This document shows, piece after piece, positions 1 to 13,477 of a stretch of 64,000 nt of DNA. The DNA comes from Vitellaria paradoxa. Its lineage: Eukaryota; Streptophyta; Magnoliopsida; Ericales; Sapotaceae. The notes below the pieces were generated by a model that did not search any database, had not been told where the DNA came from, and was given only the letters and a program-made list of their open reading frames with translations. How positions within the stretch are numbered: the first letter of the stretch is position 1; every line of letters starts with the position of its first letter. The stretch is taken from positions 49,686,372 to 49,750,371 of the forward strand of contig CM034240.1 of NCBI GenBank assembly GCA_019916065.1, in the 5' to 3' direction. The translations under genes were made by a program, and so were the position numbers.

Positions 1-49
1 TTTTTCACAAGAAATATGGAGCAAATTTTATATTATTATGAATCATTAA

Positions 50-368
50 GGTAGGATTTGGTTTAATTTTCTATTTTCTGTTTTTTATTTTCTATTTAAT
101 GCTTAAAACAAGGAACTAAAAGATGTTTTGTTTTTCTTATTTTGAGATTTTCTTTATTTTAAGTTGAAAACGCTCAAAATGACTTTTGTTCATTTTTCAT
201 TTTATATGTAAACTCATTTTCTGCTTTTTAAAACAAATTTTGAAATACAAGTGACCAAGTGCGTTGTATCTGTTTTCCTTATTTTTCAAAATGACAAAAT
301 GGCAAATGCGTTTAATACAGAAAATTAAAAATAAAAACAAAAAATAAAAAAACAAACCAAATAGGCCC
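50..368. mobile_element. Tourist-like MITE
   Basis: The element is about 319 bp and is flanked by TAA at 47-49 and TAA at 369-371. Its ends are imperfect inverted repeats: the left end reads GGTAGGATTTGGTTTAATTT and the right end, reverse-complemented, reads GGGCCTATTTGGTTTGTTTT. A 3-bp TAA/TTA target duplication with a TTTGG-containing end is the signature of PIF/Harbinger (Tourist) MITEs. It has no coding capacity. Confidence 0.6.
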
Positions 369-1515
369 TAAATCTCTCAAATAGTGGAGCAATTAGTAGA
401 AGATTTTTCCCTTTTATGTGATTGATTTATTGGTAAAGTAATATTAAACAAATTGTATATGATATTTTTTTATTTTTTATTTTATTTTTGTTGGTGTCTA
501 TACTATTGCATTATTAGGAATTTTTTTCCTATTAAGATTTTTTTTTACAGTTCTTATTTGTAGTTTTTTTTTCTTGGTAGTTTATAAAGGGTATTTAATA
601 AAATTGTTAATCGTTTTGAATAAGTCATTTTTTTTTAATTTAATGGTTGTTAGTTTTGGGGATGAATATTAAGATTTGAACTTGAATTTGATTTATTTTA
701 ATTTCAGTTATTTTCATTTATATATAAATTGATCAACGATTATGATACTTTATTTTGTATCAATTAAAAAATAATAATTATTTATTTTTCTTTGATTTGC
801 AACAAAATAAATTTAAAAGATATATTTACAAAGATAATTTAAAAAAATATTAAAAAAACTCTCTTATAGAACTTCATGAAATTATAGTTAATAATGGATT
901 TTTAATTTAACATGCAGATTAATAAAAAAAATAAAGGATGTTATAAAAAAAAGTAAAAAATGTTAATTTTGTAACAATAAATAAAAAGTAGGAGTAATTA
1001 CAATATTGAATCTGTTTTGTATTAACTGTCCTCCATTAATTATAAGGCTAATTTTGTAATTTCATAGGAGAAAAAAGTTAAAAAAAGTGAGATAAATTTT
1101 TAGAAGAATACCAATATCTCTACCCTTATATATATTTACTAATTCATTCATTTAATTTGGTTTCTTCCTCTCTAGAAAGAAATATCGATGGAAAATAATA
1201 ATTAATAAATTAATGCAGAATTAAATGACAGTAATGCTCTTATCGTGTGAATAATAAGGGTAATAAAAGTCGTAGAGTTATGTTAACCCCAAAAACCAAA
1301 AAATAAATAAATAAAAAAAATAGGCACACTAAGCTTGCATTTGGAAAGAACAGCTAGAGGCTAAGCTATCGGGGTTTTTTGACTTATTTTTATATTACAA
1401 ACTCCTTTTAAATTATAAAGGACAAACATGCCAATTAATAGAAAATTAAAAAATTAGTTACTAAAAAATTAATTTTTTTTCTTTCCTGAACACAAAAAAA
1501 AAAATTAATTTTTTA

Positions 1516-1850
1516 GGAGTTATTTGGTTTGTTTTTCTATTTTTTTTTTCCGTTTTTGTTTTCTATTTTCTGTTTTAAACTCATTTTCCATTTTACGCTT
1601 TTGAAAATAAGAAAAAAGGTCAAAACACGTTTGGTCACTTTGTGTTTTCAAAATTTGTTTCAGAAAACAGAAAATAGGTTTGCACATAAAATGAAAAATG
1701 ACAAAAAGTCATTTTAAATGTTTTCAATCCAAAACAAATAAAATCTAAAAATAATGAAAATAAAGTATTTTTTATTTCTTTATTTTGAAAATTTTAAAAC
1801 ATAAAACGAAAACAAAAAATAGAAAACAGAAAAATAAACTAAATGCCACC
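1516..1850. mobile_element. Tourist-like MITE
   Basis: The element is about 335 bp and is flanked by TTA on both sides (1513-1515 and 1851-1853). The left end is GGAGTTATTTGGTTTG and the reverse-complemented right end is GGTGGCATTTAGTTTA. The subterminal tracts (TTTTCTATTTTCTGTTTT type) match those of the 50-368 element, so the two probably belong to one family. Confidence 0.6.
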
Positions 1851-2397
1851 TTAATTTTTCAAACTCTACCTACAATCCACTCAAATTTGATTTGGTAATA
1901 CTTTTGATTGATTACAATTCAAAAATAAATAAATTAAATTTGAATCATAATTTTAAATTCATTATATCATTGAACTCAATCAGAATCCAATCAAATTAAT
2001 ATTTAACAAATATAATATAAATTATTAAATTATTTGAGTTTTATTTGAAATTATTTTGATTAAAGAAATTTGCTTGAGTTTACCCAGAAACATTACGAAA
2101 CAACATTCTTATGTGGCACCACAAATAAATAAATAAATAAATAATCGTAACTTTGCATCAGGATGCAACACATAGGCCTCGTTTGGTAACGTTTCCATTT
2201 TCTGTTTTTCTGTTTTTGTTTTCAAAATTTTGTAAACTCACAACAGAAATATATTTGATAAATCTGTTTACGTTTTTTTGTTTTCAAAAAAAATAAAAAT
2301 ATAAACAGAAAAATGTAAACAGAAAAAATGTATTTTCACTCTGATTTTCTTCTCTGTTGCCAATATTTTGTCAATTTTAAAACTTTATCTATTTTTG

Positions 2398-3075
2398 TTG
2401 CATTACATAAAAATAAATTATTTTATTCAAATATTTTATTAAAATAAGTTATTTTAATAAACAATATAATTAAATTCAATAAATTAAATTAATTATATAA
2501 ATTAATATAAATTATTTTTAATAAATAGTAAAACTAAATTAATTAATTAAATTTAATAATTAATTATTGTTAAATTATCTGAAATAAATATCATAATTAA
2601 TTTATTTAATTTAATAATTAAATTAATTTATATAAAATAATTAATAATAAATAATTAAATTACATTAATTTATAATTTAATTTAATTTAATAATAATTAT
2701 TAAATTATTTTAAATAAATATCATAATTAAATTAAATTATTTATTATTTAATTAATTTAATTTATATAAAATATATTTTAATAAATAATTAAATTAATTT
2801 AAAAATAAATAATTTAATTTAATAATTAATCTAATTTAATTATTTATTTAATATGAAATATATTTTATTAAATTATTTTAATAAATAATATAATTTAATA
2901 TATTTTATATTTATCGAATTAAATGATTTTAATAAATAATTTACTATATTAATTTAATTAACTATATTAATTAAATTAAATTAATATAAAATATATTTTA
3001 TTAAATTCTATTAATTTTTTAAAACTAATAAAATTAAATATTTTTTAAAATAAAAAATTAATAATTATAAATAAA
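2398..3075. repeat. AAATTAATTT-type AT low-complexity block
   Basis: About 680 bases consist almost only of A and T, built from short permutations of AAATTAATTTAATAATTAA. The block sits between a left MITE-like end near 2175 (GGCCTCGTTTGGTAACG) and an A-rich tract near 3120 resembling the opposite end. It may therefore be the expanded interior of a decayed MITE. No gene signal is present. Confidence 0.6.
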
Positions 3076-3390
3076 CTTATATTTTTAAACGCAGTTTTAA
3101 TTTTCATTTCGGAAAAAATAAATGGTAACAGAAAATAAAAAAACAAAAAAGGGTAAGTAGGAATTGGTGAGACAATCACCCTCACATGAGGTCTCTTCCT
3201 TGTTTTGGTCATGTAACTTAACTTGAACTTGACAACACTCTATTTATTTAACAATAAATAGGGTTGGTGTTGCAAGTTATTTCTCACCCACACGCAAAAT
3301 TGATTACTATGATAGCACTATACATTTGTTAGTGAGAGGAAAAAAAAAAGTCTTCTTTTTTCTATTGTAACGTTAAAATAATAACTTCAA

Positions 3391-3395
<5 letters not shown>

Positions 3396-3422
<27 letters not shown>
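3396..3422. repeat. (TA)n microsatellite
   Basis: An uninterrupted TA dinucleotide run of about 27 bases in intergenic DNA. Confidence 0.9.
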
Positions 3423-3813
3423 GAATAAATACTTTTCTTCCATTACATATTATATTAATTGTTATGTTTGTTTCTTTTTTACTGCGCAAACATCTAATTC
3501 ATTATTTATTATTTATTTACTTTTTTCATGTACTAAAAAGGAACAAAGTGCAGAGACTTAAAAAAAAAAAATTTGATTTTGCTAATTTTGTCTGCACACT
3601 AGTAACGGCATCTCCCAAAAATCTTAGTTCAAACATTTGCAATTAAAATAAATAAATTTAAATGAATTCTGTGAACTAAATATGGGTGGTGTGCTCCATT
3701 AAAATTGATGATGTGAAAAGAAAATAAAGGCAATGGGAAATAAATTGCTTCAGCCCTGACAAAATTTGTAATCTTCACTTTTTGTTTTTATTTTCTTAAA
3801 AAACTGAATATAA

Positions 3814-4207
3814 AACTTATTTGGTAAATTTATTTTCAGTTCTTAAAAAAAGAAATTATTTTCAAAATTTTTTAAAAATTATGCTAACATAAAATGTGTT
3901 TTCTTAAATTTTCATTTTTTTTCACCATCACCACGGGTTACAACCATCATTCGTTACCCACTTCCGACCATGCAGTCCTAGCCAGCTATCCTCATTTTGT
4001 AGCCGGTTACCGCTCACTTCCAACCACCATCGCCAGCAGCCACTTACCTCCAGCTATCGCTATTGACTCCTGCCACCGACCATACCACCACAACTGACCA
4101 CCCAACTAACAGTGCAAATAGTTTTCAATTTTTTTTTTCTTTTCTCGTATGAAAATGAAAACTAAAAATAAAAAACTAAACACACAATAGATTTGTCAAA
4201 CAAGCCC
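3814..4207. mobile_element. MITE-like element with C-rich interior
   Basis: The ends are inverted. The left end has CTTATTTGGTAAATTTATT and the reverse-complemented right end has GCTTGTTTGACAAATCTATT. The interior (3930-4090) is unusually C-rich for this spacer, with repeated ACCACC/CCGACC-type words, which gives a meaningless 67-residue open frame. I could not find a matching target duplication, so the exact borders are uncertain. Confidence 0.45.
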
Positions 4208-4302
4208 TTAAATATACTCTCTTTTTAAGAGTGATTAAGTAAAAAATTAACTTTTTTGATAAATATCTATTTATTTTTCTATCTCATTTTTTTAAACATG
4301 TC

Positions 4303-4341
<39 letters not shown>
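4303..4341. repeat. (AAT)n microsatellite
   Basis: About 13 AAT trinucleotide repeats in intergenic DNA. Confidence 0.9.
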
Positions 4342-4342
<1 letters not shown>

Positions 4343-5107
4343 TTATCAAAAATTTTTATTTCATTTAAATTTTCTATCTTCTTCAACTTTACTTTGGCTT
4401 CCATTAAAATCTAGTTCCATACACCCAAAAAAGTTCTCGTCTACTCGTCATATATTTAAATTCATAGTAAAGTGGGAATGAAGCAAGAGCCCAGACGCCT
4501 TGTATTGTCTATTTTGAAAGTAATACCATTGCATTATTGAAAGGGTAGTCCGACATTTTTAATGACATAAACAAACTTCTTAACCAATTTATTTAAAGCG
4601 AAACGCGTGACTTTCATCTTCGACTCATGGACTTCTTATATGGTAAGGGAATTTGCATGCAACACTAAAAAAGAACTCTCAAAGCGAACAATTCCCTTGC
4701 TGAAACCATATCCACACATTATGCCCCAAAACCATCTCCAAGGGATGGTTCAAAAGACTTCCTGTCTTGGCTAATTCTCCCATATCATCAAAATATGTAT
4801 ACATAAACGCATACATACATACATATATATATATTCAAATGCATCCATTTGGTTAATGAGATCTCCTGTTAACATGCTAAATCCAGCCTCTAGTCTACTC
4901 ATGTACATACCATTAGAAGTACCCTTGAATTTCTTTATGAAAGAACTATTAATCCCATTAACAAAAAGACACATAATTTAAGAGATAGGTACTTCACATA
5001 TCATCTGATAAAACTGATAACCATCAATATATATATGTATATATAAATGTAAGAAGAGTTTCCTTGCAACTTGTATACCAAACTTTCCCACAATTATTTT
5101 GGAACTA

Positions 5108-8100
5108 TCAGCAAGGAAACAGGATGGGAGAGGGATCTCTCTGCAGCTTGCCATCTGATATATCTAGTTTCTTCATCTTCTCCTCGCACCAAAATAACTG
5201 ATCTTTAGTGATCCTCGACATTCTTAACACCCTCGATAGAACTTTGACGTCAATAACGCCAAGCAATAGTTCCACTTCCTCTTCCATTGTGGGCCACGAT
5301 TTCTTGTTCCAACCTTTCATCCTTTTGCGCAGTTCCTTCAGTTTCATCTCTTTCTGCAATTCAAGGGACAAATTCAGGGGACATGATCAATCTTTGGAAA
5401 TCAGAAGAAATAAAAAAATGATTGCCATCACACTATAATTGAAGAAGTTGAACAACGATCCCTTTGATGCAGCCATAGGAGATCTTCGAATCTACCAACT
5501 TTGGGAATATTACCACCAAAAAAAATATCATGAAAACAGTCATAGGAGTGTTGATAGAACTTAATATTACAAGATCAGAATGATTCAATATAACATTTAA
5601 TTTGGTTCCGCAAACAATCAAGGAAATATAGAAAACCAATTTGGTTTTTTACTCTCATGTTACCAAAGTATGCGATCAAGCTTCTCAGGACAACAGCCCC
5701 ATATACGAAAGACTTCACACTTGAATTCCCAACGTACCATAGAAGGGCTAGGTGATGTATAAAAGTGTTTTTCAACGTGAAAGGACTTTCTTGGGCCTTC
5801 TAGTAATTTTGGGATGCTTGGTAAAATTATGTAGCAGGACTTCTAGCAAAAACCCATTTCCTGAAAGTATATTATAAAGAAGCTTCCCGGAGTAACTTCT
5901 CTCGAACACATTCTCATGAAGTTAACCAGATAATGACAAAACCCCAATTTTAACCCTTTGCAATATATCTTTTGCCCCGCCTTGCCTTTATATGTATGGC
6001 AGTTCCAAATTAAAAAATATAACCCATCATTCCTTCATTACATATATAATTTTTTTTTTCTACCTTTCAAAAATATATATATATATATATATAATTTTTT
6101 TTAACATTTATTATTATTTAGTATAACTCAGTTATTTTTACCAACACTATTTTCTTTTGGAACTTTTCCTTAAAAGACTTTCTTTAAAGCGCTTCCCATG
6201 GAAGGACTTTCAATGCAGAAAAAGCAATGCTGAACATGCTTTTAGTTTGCTTCTGGTTGTGTTGTCCTTATTCAAGCATGATTTGATAGACCAATGCAAC
6301 AGTGAAGGCAAATACAGATTATCATTCTGGCTTTTTTTTTTTTTTTTTGGTACATAATTTTAACACAATACTAAATCCTATAAGCTAACCAAAAGACACA
6401 CATAGCTGATATCAAATTATCATTCCATCCCACCTCACAATGTTGGTGCATGCAAGAGTCGTTTATATAATCTTCTCCCAGCCTTTCCTTTCAAGAGGTT
6501 ATTTGAATGTGTTGACTTACTATCAGAAGAAATACATACACCCGGGCCAAATAATACATTGAAAAAGAGGTAAATTTAGCAATAGTAGACCAAATAACAC
6601 AAACACATATATGGGTGTATAAGCTATACAACTATCAACATTTAGCAGCCCAACAAATATTACAAAATGTGCCAAACAAGTTATTTATGTATGATTGATG
6701 GTTTACTATTATGTGGGGGGCGTTTGTTGTTGCTGTTTTTGTTTTTTGTTTTTTTTTTTTTTGGGGGGGGGGATGCAATCTAAAATTTAAAAAGTGACCC
6801 GATTGTAACCATAAAAATAAAATATTTGATGACATGATTTAGGTCACCTTCTCAAGAGAAGACTGAATTTGCTGGAGGGGAGTAGCGAACTGATTCTGAC
6901 CACCAAATAGATTACGAACACCACTTGATTTTTTCTTGTCTATCTTCAGGAAAAGGCGGAAAGTGAGGATTGAACTCTCAATTATTCTAATTAGATCTGA
7001 GGCAAGAACCACCTGTAAATCTGACTCCTCTTCTTCCATCGCTCTTTGATCTGAACCTACGAAGATTTCATGAAGCAACTTCAAAGGACAAGCATACAGT
7101 ATAAATAGCATCCATCATAGAAAATATTTATTCATTGCATGAACTGCAGAAAAAATAAACAGACTTAGATGACAATTTAACAGCATCACTTAATGCATAC
7201 CCTATTCACGAGTGTGAAGCATTATTGAAGAAGCCATATGCGTTAAGCTGAAGCAGTCAGAGGGCAACTCTCCTTTGGCATATCAATCGAATATTTAAAT
7301 GCCAGTATATCTTAATATATATATATATATATGGCATGCCAATAAAGAGTAGCCCTATGACTGGTTTGCTTATAAAACTTCATTCCTTTTACTGCCCAGC
7401 ATTGTGAAGTACTACTTAGGTAGTTATGGAGAATGATTACAGGCTTTATATATGTAGATGTAAGCACTCTCCATCAGGCCACTCCCTATGAACATGAATC
7501 CAAATCAGACCCAAGGAGACTGGAATAAACCAATGAAGAAATGGCATATGCGATAGATGTGCTTCAAAGGTTTGCTTTTTCTTGGTCCTGAACTATTATT
7601 CTCCGCGTCAACATTGAAAGCAAGCACAGATGAGATGAGATCAGATTCCTCCACTCTCTGTCACCTCCTTGCAATATTGCAAGTGATCAGATGAGGAAAA
7701 AAGGAGGTGAAAGGAGATGCTGTATATGCTATGTGGAGGTGATAACCAACATTGCCCTACAGATGGCATATCCTGTATCATATTCTCTTCTTTCTTTGCT
7801 TTTGCTTTAAATATTTATATATGTTGGCTTTTGGGACTTTTAGGGGTCAATGCAGCCTTTGCTTAATTTCACCTTAACTTTCTATTGCTTTAATTTTTTT
7901 TTTTTGTTTTAACAAATTGTTTATCTTGGTACCTATCTAACTAGAGCTTCAGTTTCATTACATAAAGGAGCAGCTTAAATTGGACCTTGTGACTCACAGG
8001 GTGAACTAAAATAAAGTTTTAGTTTCATTACATAAAAGGGACATCTTAAGCAGGATTTGTGACTTATAGGGTGAATTCAGTTTTAATTAAATTGACAAAA

Positions 8101-10225
8101 TACATATATGGAACACTTTTTTTTTGATGGGTAAAATATGTGGAACTTACCTTGTATATTTGGAACCTGAAGCAGTTTGGGCAACGATTTTCTTGATCGA
8201 GCATAAATTTCTGCTCTGAGGCCCTGCTCAAAAGGTTCATTTTCAATATACCTTTGTAGCAAAACCTGGAACTGTTGAAACTGCTGAGCACTGTGGTTGT
8301 AACAGCCAGAATTTTCAGGTTGACAAGAGATTTTCTGGCTCAATTGCACGTATTGGGTGTGGAGTGCCTCCCAAGTAAGGCAAACTTGAGCTATATATGC
8401 AGTTTCTAGATCCTGATGTGGGTCATGCTCTGGCAGCTGGAGGTGCTCAGTTTCGTCATCAGGTTCTTCAATCTTTTTTAATGAAAGGCAGCGCAGGGGG
8501 GACATGAGCTTCTTAGATGCAGATCTCGGTGATGGAGTTGCGGGTACATGACAAGAGCCTGCAATTCAAAGAACCATAATTCTTCTTGTCACTAAGAGAC
8601 TATTATTACACACCAGCCGAACTGGCAATTTACATAAGATAAAAGAAATCAAACACCAATCTCAGTAAGTAACCATAAAAATAAAATGCAGGGACATGGT
8701 TACTATATACTAAAATTTGTTACCTCGAGAAATATCCAACAACCCAACCACAAGGTCCCTTAAGTGGATGAATGACAAGGCATTACCAGGTAAAGTAATA
8801 CCTCACAAATCACAATAAATTTCCCAATGCAATGACGTACCAAGTCCCATTTAATTGTAAAACATACCACATCACAATTTTAGAGTAGCTAGAGCCTAGA
8901 GATAACCTATCCACAGAAATCAATGAAAGTTTGAGGTTGGCATGTCCTTACAAGTAAAAATCCTCTCTCTTAAAATCAGCCATTAGCCAACAAGTCTGCT
9001 TAAAAAAGGCAACAACTTCAAGATACATGCATCCACAGCAGACCATTCTAGTCTCCAGCAGCGAAACTACCGAGTCAGGAAGTAAGAATGTACTACGTAT
9101 GCTAGGGCTAAATGCAAATTCACCCAATTATATTCTAGTGACCACACAAGGATCAGAGCATCCCTTCTAATGACATAATCTAACTCCACAATGATGTTAG
9201 CCTATTTTCCTTCTGTCCACTAAAGATGCCATAACTTCCCACGATATGATCTCCAACATTCAATAACCAGCAATTTTTTTCCCATTGCTCTTTCTTTTAT
9301 GGGATAAAATTAACACATATTGCTGATTGAGAACAATTGAATATTGGGGAATAAATCAAAACTATTCTTGCCCAGATGAATTCCAAAAATTAGCCCCGTG
9401 TGTACACGCACACACAAAACTTGGTCTTAGTTGATGAAATTGGATCGAAAAAACGATACACGTTTGGTAATTTTTTAACCAACCAATTATTTATGGGCGC
9501 TTAGTAATTCAAGAATCTACCTGAAGACTTCCACTCGGAGAAAACCTATCTGGTCTATCTCCAAATGGAGTTTTCCAAGTAAAGCTAATTCCTGATGACT
9601 CGAGATTGTCTTCTTTCAAATATCTCCTTTCTCCTATTTCTTTAAGTATATTAATCTCCCCACAAACAGCTTGATCTAATGCAGAACAGGTCAAAATACA
9701 AACTTTCCATGGTGATAGCATGAAGAGGTAACAGAAAATAATCGATGTCGATAATTTTAGAAAAATGACAGCAAGGAAGTGTTGATTTCAAAATATATTA
9801 CCAACTTCATTTAGCTGCTGTGCACTCAACCGATCAAAGAACAGCATCTTCTCACAATATTTGTCATATACAGCACCAAACTCACACCATGGCTGCTGAC
9901 ATTTTACTTCCACATCACTCCACTTGGCAGAGCTCATCTCACCCTCTTCTTCTTCCTCATCTTCCAGGCCTGATTCTTCAGGTATCAGCACCATAAAACT
10001 GTTCCTTCTCAATTCCTTCAATCTTCTCTGGACCTCATCCATGATAAAATCCTCGTCGTCATACTCAGCTTCTTCAATAGCTGAATCAACGTTGACTGAT
10101 TTTCCCAGCTTATTACTGTTATCACTCAATGGCTGTTCTGTGTGTGGAACAGGATTATCCTCTGAATCCTTTTCTGGGTTTGGTTTGTGAGCTTTTCTGA
10201 ACTTTTTCATTTTGAATAAATCCAT
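5108..10225 (-). CDS. DUF1666 family protein (ribosomal L34Ae-like annotation)
   Basis: Four coding exons on the minus strand: 10225-9802, 8558-8151, 7056-6848 and 5353-5108. All introns are GT-AG and the joined frame closes at 429 codons (428 residues plus TGA). The first ~100 residues are charged, with acidic stretches at about 51-60 and 83-96. The conserved DUF1666 part follows: YDKYCEKMLFFDRLSAQQL near residues 120-138, LETAYIAQVCLTWEALH and NHSAQQFQQFQVLLQR in exon 2, and RDPSPILFPC at the C-terminus. These are hallmarks I know from plant DUF1666 proteins of about 430 residues (Arabidopsis At3g20260 type). An upstream in-frame ATG at 10249 would add eight residues. I prefer 10225 because a CAG acceptor lies just before it and the MDLFK start is family-like. 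The molecular function is unknown; the L34Ae name is inherited and is not evidence of a ribosomal role. Confidence 0.9.
7951..8088. repeat. Tandem duplication, ~70-bp unit, in a DUF1666 intron
   Basis: Two adjacent diverged copies both begin with AGTTTCATTACATAAA (at 7951 and 8021) and share a GTGACTYAYAGGGTGAA core. They lie in the intron between coding exons 2 and 3, about 60 bases downstream (in gene orientation) of the exon 2 donor. Confidence 0.75.
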
Positions 10226-10249
10226 CACCAACTGCTTGAAGTACCTCAA

Positions 10250-11100
10250 AAGTTATATTGATTGCTTCTCAAAAAAAAAAAAAAAAAAAAAATCCATTAG
10301 AACGAAAAGGGTAGAAATGCCTCATTTTCCTGCAATGAAATAGAGATCACGAAATAAGATCTTCAAGAAATACTCAAAAACTTCATTAGATTGATAACCT
10401 TAAACCATTTTCAGCCAGGAAAAAAAAATCCTGAAGTTTTTCAATTCAAAGGTTGAAATCCAAACCCATTCGCATCAAAGTACTAATTTCAAACTCCTGT
10501 AAAGCTGACAGAAATATGCCAACTTTTAAACAATTGAAAATATATATATATATATATAGTTCGCAGAACAAAGCTAAGACGTCACTACCATTTTATTTTT
10601 AAACAACAAACCCACTGATAAACAGCTCCACAAAGGGTACATTTCCATTAAAAGAGTAGTGGAGAAAAAGATAAAAAGAATGATTTAAAATAGCAATGAC
10701 AGTGATTGAAGCAAACCCCAGAGATCGATCGCAACATTTGTGAGTGAGACTAAGCTGAAATGCAGAAGAAAAAACCCTGAAAATGTGAGAATACCAAAGT
10801 ATTTGCGGGGAATGCGTAAGTGAAAAACCCTAGACAGGGATCACTGAAGAGGGGCAATAGTGAACTTGGGAACTGCCATTGAACCTGAATAAATCCATTG
10901 ATCGAATTCAAGAACTCGATAAGAGAAATAGTGAACTTTGAGATTAATCTGAACTGAACATGGCATTGTTTAGTACTCTTTGATGGATTGGATTGAAGCA
11001 CGAAACCCCACACACACACACACACACATTACAATTATATGTTGAGAGAATATTGTCAGAAACAACGGACTGCTCCCTCTCACTCAAAGCACTGCCGGGA
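10250..11100 (-). promoter_or_regulatory. Probable 5' leader and promoter region of the DUF1666 gene
   Basis: This stretch upstream of the first coding exon has no supported protein. Reading the minus strand, a poly(T)-rich tract near 10270-10290 followed by a CAG acceptor near 10230 suggests a 5'-UTR intron. A CT-rich, less AT-biased stretch at about 11040-11110 looks like transcribed leader. It also holds a (CA)n run at about 11009-11029 and a (TA)n run near 10541. The transcription start was not determined. Confidence 0.4.
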
Positions 11101-11667
11101 AGAGAGAGGCGTTTGATTTGTGGACGTACTGAATTACGATATTGCCCTCCCTCTATTTTTGAACGACCGTGACATCGCTTCTACTTTTTTGGCTTGAAAA
11201 AAAAATAATATTGAACTAGGAAAAATAGATATATAAACAGAATAATGCTATGTTTGGAGTGGTCTAACATTATATAAAATAGTATAAAATTATAAAAATA
11301 AATATCTCGTAATTCAGACAGTGAGTAAAAATTTTAAATTTTATTGTCTTGTAATTCGTATTTGTAAAAATTTATAAGATTTTATTTTATTTTATTTTTT
11401 TTTTTGAAAACTCTAAACTGAGCCAATGAAGTTTTAGATTTTTTTGGGATAAATTTTATTAATTTTTTAAAAATGTGCTAATCGCTTCCTAATGAGAATT
11501 TAATTAAAAAATTGCTCTAAAAGAAGCAAATCCGTTTGGACCTAATTTGGGAATAGAGATTGCCTTTTTGTGAGATGTGCATGACTTTTTAGGGAAAAAT
11601 ATTCAATTGAGATAACACACTACTTCCAATTATATTTTTCCTAGTGAGTTAGAAATCATGTTATGGG

Positions 11668-11790
11668 GTTATTTGGAGTGACAAAAAAAAAATAATTTGA
11701 GATAATTTGTGAGTTTATAATTCGTGCAGTGAGATAAAAATTAATAATTTTTAAAAATTTTCAAAATTTTTTAACATTTTAAACGAACTT
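11668..11790. mobile_element. Short MITE copy (family also at 57.7 and 61.4 kb)
   Basis: Starts with TTATTTGGAGTGACAAAA and contains TTTGTGAGTTTATAATTCGT followed by GCAGTGAGATAAAA. This is the reverse complement of the core seen at 61422-61560 (TTATCTTACTGCACGAATTA). The far end is decayed and I could not assign a target duplication. Confidence 0.45.
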
Positions 11791-12617
11791 ATATATAAAA
11801 AAATATCTTATCAAATTTTTGATGATCTTTTTAATTTTAAATTCTAGCAAATTTGTCGATCTCTGTCTAAATGCCATATAACATTATTTAGAGTTACCCA
11901 CCACGTAAGTTATTAAAATTGGGAGGGGACTACAACCCATAAATATTTTCACATGGTTGTTTATTTATACAAAATTTTAATTAATTTTTTTGTATATTTT
12001 AAGTATGTTATTTAATTTAAAAAACTACAAAAAAAAAATACTTGAAATAAAAAAAGCTGATATTTTTCAAATTTTGATAAAAAAAAAAAACTGTGTAAAT
12101 TGCAAATTTACTTGGAAATAGATAAGTTATTTTGGGTTGCCAAATGGAGCCAAAAGTATTTTTTTTTTTTTTTTTTTGGGTATTCTATGAGTTTTTTCAA
12201 CAAAATTGATTTTTTTGTATTTGGAAGATTTTTAGGAACGTTTGAAATTGAAAATTGAAAGCTACCAAAAAGCTACTTATATACAAAAATGTTTTCGATT
12301 TTTTTTTTTATGTCTTAATAATATTCCTATAGCTTTTTATAAACAAATAAAAAATTATAACACACTTAAAGTCCTGGAAATAAAAAAAAAATTCAAGTTT
12401 TGGTATAGAAAAAAAAAATCATAAAAATATATTTTTTTATGCCTACTTTTTATTTTCTAAATTTTTTCTCTATTTCTATATTATCTTCCCCTTATTAATT
12501 ATTTTTCAATCTACTTATGAATTAGTTTTAGATTAAAAAAAATCTATAGGAGGAAGTTAGAAGAAGTTTAAAAAAAAAAAAATGAAAAGGTAAGTTAGGA
12601 AAAAATTAAAAGAAGAG

Positions 12618-12720
12618 CGTGGCTCTTAATTTGGTGACAAAGTCCCTCCCTTGCCCACTCACCATCTGAGTTCGACTCGGGGTTCCCTCTCCTCACTTAC
12701 CTATCAAAAAAAAAATTTTA
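12618..12720 (+). mobile_element. tRNA-derived SINE-like element
   Basis: A GC-richer island with a pol III promoter-like layout: an A-box-like TGGCTCTTAATTTGG at about 12620 and a B-box-like GAGTTCGACTCGG at about 12668, followed by a CT-rich stretch and an A-run at about 12705-12715. It does not fold into a normal tRNA by eye. It is probably a decayed SINE; the family is not identified. Confidence 0.4.
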
Positions 12721-13217
12721 AAGAAGTTAAAAATATATTTCGGTTAAAAAAAAAAATTGTAAAACGAGACTTCACGTACACAGAAAGAATTTCCCTCTTT
12801 CTATATTAGTACAGATACACAAATTCAGCTTTTATTTCATCAAAAAATGAAGAAACTTGTTGAAAGCTATTAATTTCGTTTTTGAAGTGACTAAGCCATG
12901 AAAGTTAATTAATTGCCTAACCGGACCACAACTTCCAATTATTAAACAGAGATAATGCAAACCGAAAATCTGTAAAAATCCTATTTAATCTCCTCTTTGG
13001 TGTACATCACAAAATAGTGTATTTGTACCTACAAAATTTTTAATAAATTTATCTTGATCCCTCAAATAACTTGAATATTTTAATCGTTGTCCCTTTTAAC
13101 AAAATATTGTATAAATATACCAATTGTGTGGTGTGCGTGTGTGTGTATATATATATATATATATTTGTATATACTATTGCTGTGCAGTGCTGACAGGGTT
13201 TTTAGTAGGCATACTAA

Positions 13218-13477
13218 GGCCGGTTTGAGAAGTAAAATAGGCGATTTTTTTAGTTCACTAGCAAAAAAAAAATCATTTTTTTTGTGTTTAGAAAGAGAAA
13301 AAAAGTGACTTTTTTTTTTTTCAACAAACTTTTTAGTTTCTATTCATTTGATATTTTTACCCTTTGAAAGTTTAAAAGAAGATTAAAATATAAGAGGGTA
13401 AATTTGATCATTTTATAAGTAAGCAAATAAGCCATTTAACCCATAAACCATTTAGCCAAAGGTTCCCAAACGGATCC
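13218..13477. mobile_element. Tourist-like MITE
   Basis: The element is 260 bp with TAA on both sides (13215-13217 and 13478-13480). The left end is GGCCGGTTTGAGAAG and the reverse-complemented right end is GGATCCGTTTGGGAACC. The interior contains AAGTGACTTTTTTT and ATTAAAATATAAGAGGGTAA, both also present in the 23332-23572 copy, so these two are family members. Confidence 0.7.

Larger units (their letters stand above)
1..5107. other. AT-rich intergenic spacer
   Basis: No coding region is supported here. The short open frames are low-complexity or lie inside repeats. The stretch is extremely A+T rich and holds several MITE-like elements, listed separately, plus dinucleotide and trinucleotide microsatellites. 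The last ~600 bases should include the 3' UTR of the minus-strand DUF1666 gene, but I could not place its poly(A) site. Confidence 0.7.

Noticed and set aside
3894..4097. 67-residue His/Pro-rich frame
   Set aside because: It lies wholly inside a MITE-like element with a C-rich interior and has no protein features.
9509..9721. 70-residue minus-strand open frame in a DUF1666 intron, ending in a CTTCAG/GTAGAT donor-like site
   Set aside because: It could be entered from an acceptor-like ATTAG in phase with the preceding exon. But it ends in a phase that puts the next DUF1666 exon out of frame, and the exons on either side join perfectly without it. Kept only as a possible poison exon.
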